The notes under the pieces were generated by a model. That model saw only the letters and a list, made by a program, of their open reading frames with translations, had not been told where the DNA came from and searched no databases. DNA of 64,000 bases, from the NCBI GenBank assembly GCA_964035755.1, contig CAXIVR010000003.1:169073840-169137839 (forward strand), given 5' to 3'. The DNA comes from Teleogryllus oceanicus (lineage: Eukaryota > Arthropoda > Insecta > Orthoptera > Gryllidae). Within the stretch, counting starts at the first letter, position 1. Every line of letters starts with the position of its first letter. The position numbers and the translations under genes are program-made. Positions 58,894 to 64,000 of the stretch are shown here, piece by piece.

Positions 58894-59175
58894 TTACCCG
58901 GGTCCCGGGAAGGGAAGAGGGCAGATCTTCGGCAAGGTGCGAGGGATTACACCCCCGGAAGTTTTCAGTTTGATATCCGAACTCGATAGCCGGCCCGGGA
59001 AGGATCTCCAGCATTTTCCCCAGGGGCCCGATGAGAGGGGGGGAGGTCTTCCACTCACAATGCCCAAACCCCGTCCCACCTTTAGGCCCGGGGCTGCTGG
59101 TGCGCCATTTTGGCCCTGGTCTGCAGCAGGTTTAGATATTCAGCACTCCACCGCTTCCAGAACGGGGCCCTTTTG
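58894..59175 (-). pseudogene. BEL/Pao integrase C-terminal domain remnant (DUF5641-like)
   Basis: The minus strand encodes WKRWSAEYLNLLQTRAK at 59,107-59,163, then a GPKVG-like turn, PLSSGPWGK, and an LKTSGGV...KICPLP end near 58,900-58,970. This is the end of BEL/Pao Pol, where a Trp/Arg-rich helix precedes a small beta domain. A frameshift separates the helix from the beta part in the text. The plus-strand frame of 297 codons at 58,562-59,455 is antisense to this and is not a gene. The core integrase and its catalytic residues are not visible upstream. Confidence 0.85.
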
Positions 59176-59790
59176 TGCCTGTATAGCCGGGAAAATACAT
59201 TTAAAAGATTTAGTAATGGTGGGGGGGGAGGTGGGAGCCGGTGTTAAAGCTGCTTGCCAAAAAAAAGGTGAGGGGGATAAGGGCTTTTGTCAAATTTTAA
59301 GCCCGGGAGCATACGGGTTTTTTGAATTAAGTATAACCTCTTTTCCCCTTGTTAATAGAGGAACATTTTTAAATGGCAAGATTGGATTTGAATTGTTTTT
59401 TTACAACAAGGACTTGATATATTTGAGCATTTTTTGTTCGTTTTTAATAAGATGATCAAATAAAAGGGGGGAATCCGTTTTGAACCTAAACAAAAATTTA
59501 GAATATGGATCTAATCGAACACTGTGCTTAGACGATACCCCTTTCCCTTTTTTATAGTTGATGGTTTATGAGATTTACCCCCACATTTCGATTAACAAGT
59601 TTTAGCAGAGCTTCTTTTTGAGTGCTGAATATTAAAAAAATGAAAACTCGTCACTTTGAATTTTTGGGCTTCGGTTTGGGAACATTGTGTGCAAGATATT
59701 TATTGCAATCTAGTCTATCTTCAGTTTATCACAATATCTGCACCAAAACTTTTGGTAATGAGTGTTTTTATATGTTAACCTGGTGAACCG
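59176..59790 (-). other. Degraded interior of the BEL/Pao element
   Basis: AT-rich with many stops. No reverse transcriptase, RNase H or integrase core motif was found, although an intact element would need several kilobases here. Probably the scar of an internal deletion. Confidence 0.5.
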
Positions 59791-59792
59791 GT

Positions 59793-60210
59793 TCAATCCA
59801 CCTTCCCCTTTAAAATTTTTTGAAGTTGCTGAAACAGGATTTTGTTAAAACTTTGTTGAAAAAAAAGGGTTTTTAAAATTTTCGGGGAAACCTTTGCTTT
59901 TCCGTTTTTTGCAACTCTTTTGTGAAAACCATTTTTCCCATTGCCAGATTTTTCTTTAAATTTCCCCAGAATTTCCCCAAAGTTACGCTTTTCCGAACAA
60001 AGTTGCAAATACTAGATCGGGTTGGAAAAAAAGTTTTTCATGGTCCCGGTTACAATGTACCCGGGAATGCATTTTTTTAATGTCGTTCGGGATTTGTACG
60101 GGGAAATTTTTTTATTTACGCGATCTTAAGAATTCCAAAACACGTCGGCGCTTCAACAAGATATAAACCCGGCGCCGCTACGTGATATTCAGGGTCCGCA
60201 AGCTTTACAT
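59793..60210 (-). pseudogene. BEL/Pao post-protease linker remnant
   Basis: The minus strand encodes KLADPEYHVAAP at about 60,170-60,205, which corresponds to the conserved segment between protease and reverse transcriptase in BEL/Pao Pol. It is followed near 59,960 by a KFWG-containing segment like the linker that precedes the reverse transcriptase. Several frame changes are needed to read through. Confidence 0.65.
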
Positions 60211-60426
60211 TCCGGTTTTTCGTTAGGGGAGATCAAGAGTATGAGTGGGAATATCGGTCTTTTTCCCCTTTAAACGAGCGCATTCAAACTAAAATTAAAA
60301 TTGCTAACGACGGAGGCCATCGACAAGCGAACTGTTTTTTAAAAAAGAAGCAGTGCCACCGACCCGGAATGCAAGGGAAGAGTGTTAGCTTGTACCTTCA
60401 TTTTCCCTTCATGGCCGATTCCGTAA

Positions 60427-60756
60427 TCAGAGAAGGGTGCTACCGTTGTCAAGGAGGGCTCTGAACTTAAAAAACTTATTTTCCGCGTTCTTCACTGATA
60501 CGCGAACGGTGGACAGCACGGTTTTAAGAAAAAATTGGATTAAGGGCGCGCTGAGGGTTTCGCATTTGGGCCTCGACATCTGTTTTTCCACAACTGCCGT
60601 TTGTTCCACATTTATTCTCGAAAAAACCTCTGTGCAAAAGCGCGTGGTGTTTGCTATTGCATTTATTACACGACCTCCCCGCAAAATGGAACGCCATCCC
60701 CGGGCCTTTAAACACGAAAAACAAAGTCGGTTTTCTTGACGAATAAGATTCATCAT
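60427..60756 (-). pseudogene. BEL/Pao zinc knuckle and aspartic protease remnant
   Basis: The minus strand shows CFSCLKARGW from 60,723 and, one frame over, CNKCNSKHHALLH at 60,670-60,632. Together they form the BEL/Pao-type double zinc knuckle. About 60 residues further on, VRVSVKNAENKFFKFRALLD leads to DNGS at 60,450-60,439, the protease active-site position (usually D-S/T-G). The Asn in place of Ser/Thr is unusual and may be real or a sequence error. A frameshift lies between the knuckle halves. Confidence 0.85.
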
Positions 60757-60814
60757 GTTGACTTTTCGGGAAAAACTTCACTTTTATGGGGGGATTGTGA
60801 AAAACTTTTTGCAC

Positions 60815-61659
60815 AAATTACACTCATCAATGATCAGAAACAAAATTTTGCTTCAGGCATTGGCTTGGGCGTGCCCCTTTCCATTCTTCTATCGGACCCA
60901 CGTTGGAAAAGGCAGGGCCCCAGCCTCCAAGAACGTATATAAGTTTTCAAGAGTTGATACGCGTGTTTGAAACCGAATGGGTTTCCCCCGGTCCTATGCG
61001 TATTTTCGTCTAACTTTTGAAGTAATAAGGATTAGATAGAATCCCAACATTCTATTTTGGTTTTTTTGAGAATTTTGAGAGAACAAATTTAGGGTTTGAA
61101 GTGACAACTAACTCAAAAAAAACGACTAGCTGAGTCTTTAGCAGTCATATTATAATTAAATAAAGATGAAAGTAATTTATGCTTGGGGAGCTTGGGGTTT
61201 TGATCGGGTTTTTAAGAATGCAAATTTTGTTTGGCATAATTTTCCCGCGACATGGGGCAAGCTCCGCAATCAGTTTTTTGGCAGCACTACCAGTGAGATA
61301 AGATTGGGGAAAGTTTTTTTTAAATTTCTGGCAGGGGGGGAATTATGCACTCCCCCTTTTTGAAAAAAGAGAAAAATCCCCCCCACTCGGAATCATTCCC
61401 AAAAAATAAAGGGAATTCTCAGAACAGGTAGGCGGGCCTAGATGAATGTCGTGAATAGGGGGCGTTGGAAAGGCGGGTACCGCGTCGTTTTCCTCATCTA
61501 AAAGGGGGCACTGGCGTACGCGAGGACGCGGTCCCGACAGAAAATGCCTGCCTCGCTTGTTCCAGGCGGAACGGATTTGAATCGCGAATGGGGTGCTCTG
61601 ACCCGGTACGGGAGACCACCCGGGGTCGAGGCCAGGGGGCTCTAAGACCGGGGGGACAA
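60815..61659 (-). other. Middle of gag, degraded or replaced
   Basis: No BEL/Pao gag motif could be read here. 61,470-61,700 is GC-rich and does not match the rest of the element, so an insertion or heavy decay is possible. Confidence 0.35.
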
Positions 61660-62043
61660 CTAAACCCGGTTGCCCCGGGACAGAGGGCCCTTTTCCCGTT
61701 TTATTTTCCCTTTGGGCAACTGCGCGGCTCTGGTTATCAAGGGCGAAATACCCATTTTCGAAATCAGTTTTTTCGTTGCCTGGCTCCCCCTCACTAAAGC
61801 ACGCATCAAATTTTTTGCTGAACTACGCTGTATTTCCCCCAAAATCAGATTCAGTTTCAACCCGTGGGGGGATTTGTGTACATTACCGCCTATGTTAAAA
61901 AAATTTTCAAAGGTGGTAAACGCCCCTTTATAATAGCTCCTCTTCTCCCGCAACTGGTCGATGCGAGTTAGGCGAGCCTGAAAATTTTTTGTTCGTCTCG
62001 AGTTTCCAAATTTCCCCCCAAAGGGGGGTCCGGGGTTAGACAT
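61660..62043 (-). pseudogene. BEL/Pao gag N-terminal region
   Basis: A 127-codon minus-strand frame begins about 230 bp inside the 5' LTR. It contains RLTRIDQLREKRSYYKGAFT followed by TFENFF, the basic helix with an (R/K)-x-x-(L/F)-T-x-F pattern typical of the BEL/Pao Gag N-terminus. The remainder is helical and charged but poorly conserved. The ATG at 62,043 is plausible as the original start because of its distance from the LTR. Confidence 0.65.
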
Positions 62044-62239
62044 GCTTGTAAATTTAGAACTGAAGAAAATAACAAAGAAAAAGCGTTACAAAAAATAACC
62101 CAGAAGACAAATAAATTTAAAAACAAACACGAGGGGAAATCGTGAAACCGTTACAACGGGGGAACAAAAAACAGCTGAAAAAATTAAACTTTAAATTTAA
62201 AGAAAAAAAAATAAAATACGTTATTGATTGTTTATGTTG

Positions 62240-62255
62240 GGTCCCGGGCCCGCCA
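62240..62255 (-). other. Candidate primer-binding site
   Basis: On the element strand TGGCGGGCCCGGGACC lies about 14 bp inside the 5' LTR end (ATTTAACA). It begins with TGG, as sites pairing with a tRNA 3' CCA do. Nearby homopolymer noise makes the match to a specific tRNA unreadable. Confidence 0.3.
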
Positions 62256-62269
62256 CGGTCCCCGTTTTG

Positions 62270-64000
62270 TGTTAAATATCAAACTTGGCTGACCTCATAA
62301 TTGCTAACATTTTACTTTGGGTCGGGAGCCGTTGAAAACAGCACATTAATAATATTAATTTTCGCATAATATGTAGCGAACTGGGCCTTTTCAATTTCCA
62401 AGGAGATAATTATGCAAAGCCAAACAAAAGCTTCTAAGCTATCGAAATTAGAAGATTTGTCACACTTGAACTTTTCAAAAAGGACGCACCAGGGTTTTTA
62501 AAGAAAAGGTATCCAAACCCTTTTAGGATCTCAAATCAGGGGATATGAAACCCAAAAAAATTTCAATATAACACATTTATTAGATAAACAATTTTTATAT
62601 ATTTTTTCCCGATGCGCAGGTTTTAAAAACAGCTGCGGGAAAAAAAAAAAGCAGAATTACAATTTAAAGTTAAGAATGGGACGGTCGAGGCCGTCTCCCT
62701 AACGGCGCAAAATGCGCCGACATACAGAATTAATGATTTTAGCCCACCTCTTGAAAAAACCCAATTTTTGGGGGAGGAAGCCGGGACCGAAAATAAAACC
62801 CGTAACAGAAAGGTGAACATCAGCTTAGTAGCGCATCTACAAATCGCGCCAACATACAGAAAAGTTGTCTTATAATCTACCTTGAATGCCCACTTTAGGG
62901 CGAGGTAGATAGGGAAAAGTATATAAAAAAATTTTGAAGAAGCCGTATTTGGCCTTCTTTCAAATAAATTTTGTAATAAACAGAACTACGCATGAGCCAT
63001 GGAACCAACTTTCGTAGGAGTGCATAATACCAAAAATTTTGGGAAAAGGATTTCATTTTACCTTTTGTAACCAGACAAAATAGGAATGCAGCAAGTTTAC
63101 GCATAAGGGGTGGGGGGTACATGAGCGCCCGCCCGCTGCTCCCCTGAACAAAATTGTTCCTAGACACGAGCGCCGATCAGCGTGCCGCATACAAGGCCGC
63201 ACGGGCCCCACCGCTGGTGCCGGTGAAGCCGTAGCCCAGCCGACCCCTTTTGCCGGCTGCGGCCGTGAGTTGCAACAAGGGCTGGGGCTGAGCTACCACG
63301 GGCTAAGAAACGCCTTTTCGTAGTCTCCCGTGTGCCGAAGTACAAGCGCCGACTTAACCAGCGGGGGCACCTTCCATAAGTTGCCAAAAGCGGGGGCTGT
63401 CTTACTTTATGGCAGGAACTGCAACATTAACAAATTATAAGTAAAACGAGTGAACATTAGGGCCCCACCTCCACACCAATCAGAGGTCAGCGACATAATA
63501 AAAAACATATGTAGTAAAAAGAGCTGCAAACAACATAAACATTAGTAAATCATTAACATTTCAAAAAAGAGTTCCATTTCCAAGTCCAAATCAAAACATT
63601 AAATAATTTTTTTGCACCAATTTCATTAATAATTTTTTGGTTAAAGGGGAAACCCAAAAAAAAAACAACAACCATGGCTCAGGCTTTTCTGACGAAATGA
63701 GAAACAATATTATTTTAGTTTTTCATAATTTGATCTGATCTATTGTAAGTAAACTAACATACTATCTCGGCAAGGAAAAAAATTTAAAAAAACTATTTAC
63801 AAAAATATTTTATAAGATTTGATATACATAAGACTTGGGAAAGGGGCCGGGCTCTATGAGAAGAATTAAAAAAGCTACGCCACTGGACGCAGTTTAAATA
63901 ACAAGAGAATGGGGCTTTGTACAAAAGAGAAAGAAAAAAGAGAGCGAGCCTTGTGCGCGAGAAGGACGCTTTTTATAGGGGTTTGGGGAAGGGGAAAAAG
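62270..64000 (-). repeat. 5' LTR of the BEL/Pao element (cut by window edge)
   Basis: Direct repeat of 56,366-58,100. At least 1.73 kb is visible, so this is a long LTR. A TATA box counterpart lies at 63,971-63,977. A CpG-rich patch (63,160-63,320) is shared with 57,275-57,430. The minus-strand frame at 63,160-63,387 is not conserved in the other LTR and is not a gene. Confidence 0.85.

Larger units (their letters stand above)
56366..64000 (-). mobile_element. Defective BEL/Pao LTR retrotransposon (minus strand, runs off right edge)
   Basis: Two long direct repeats begin with TGTTAAATATCAAACTTGGC at 56,366 and 62,270 and flank minus-strand remnants of a gag-pol in the order gag, zinc knuckle, protease, linker, integrase C-terminal domain. 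The zinc-knuckle motif, the protease-to-RT linker and the integrase tail are diagnostic of the BEL/Pao superfamily. The interior between the LTRs is only about 4 kb. Less than 1 kb separates the post-protease linker from the integrase tail, so reverse transcriptase, RNase H and most of integrase are missing. The upstream end of the 5' LTR is outside the window. Frameshifts and stops are frequent, some perhaps from consensus error. Confidence 0.87.

Noticed and set aside
58562..59455. 297-codon plus-strand open frame, the longest in the right third
   Set aside because: It is antisense to the BEL/Pao integrase C-terminal remnant, which is recognisable on the minus strand.

Overview
The window looks like non-coding, repeat-rich DNA from a metazoan nuclear genome, most likely an arthropod and probably an insect. 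The evidence is two different tRNA-derived SINE families with internal RNA polymerase III boxes, a BEL/Pao LTR retrotransposon, large AT-rich spacers, and GC- or pyrimidine-rich minisatellites. There are no prokaryotic operons. I found no host protein-coding gene I can defend. Almost all long open frames lie in GC-rich minisatellites that lack stop codons, so they are compositional artefacts.

Layout. 1-9.4 kb reads as clean sequence: a minus-strand SINE-A copy at the left edge, two CT-rich minisatellite blocks each beside a CpG-rich segment, a 14-bp GC minisatellite, a G-rich GATCGGGGCGG minisatellite beside a possible first exon, a SINE core fragment apparently split by a small inverted-repeat element, and a second SINE family (SINE-B) with a CTAAA-repeat tail. 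From about 9.4 kb to the end the text changes character: short homopolymer runs replace more complex sequence everywhere. 9.4-37.3 kb alternates AT-rich spacer, C-rich or CT-rich tracts and SINE-A copies on both strands. 37.3-55.7 kb is a head-to-tail tandem duplication with a unit of about 9.15 kb. 55.8-56.0 kb is a CTCACGCCC-type minisatellite, followed by a SINE-A head. From 56,366 to the right edge lies a minus-strand BEL/Pao element. Its two long terminal repeats start 5.9 kb apart and enclose gag, zinc-knuckle, protease and integrase C-terminal remnants. The reverse transcriptase and RNase H region is largely missing.

How the parts relate. SINE-A and the fragment at 7.28 kb share a central core block, so two SINE lineages appear to have shared or exchanged a module. 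The LTR element ends next to a SINE-A head. The two duplicate pairs (tandem units and LTRs) act as internal controls. The homopolymer smears sit at different places in the two members of each pair, so much of the noise right of 9.4 kb is probably consensus error and not biology. This limits any coding or dating inference there.
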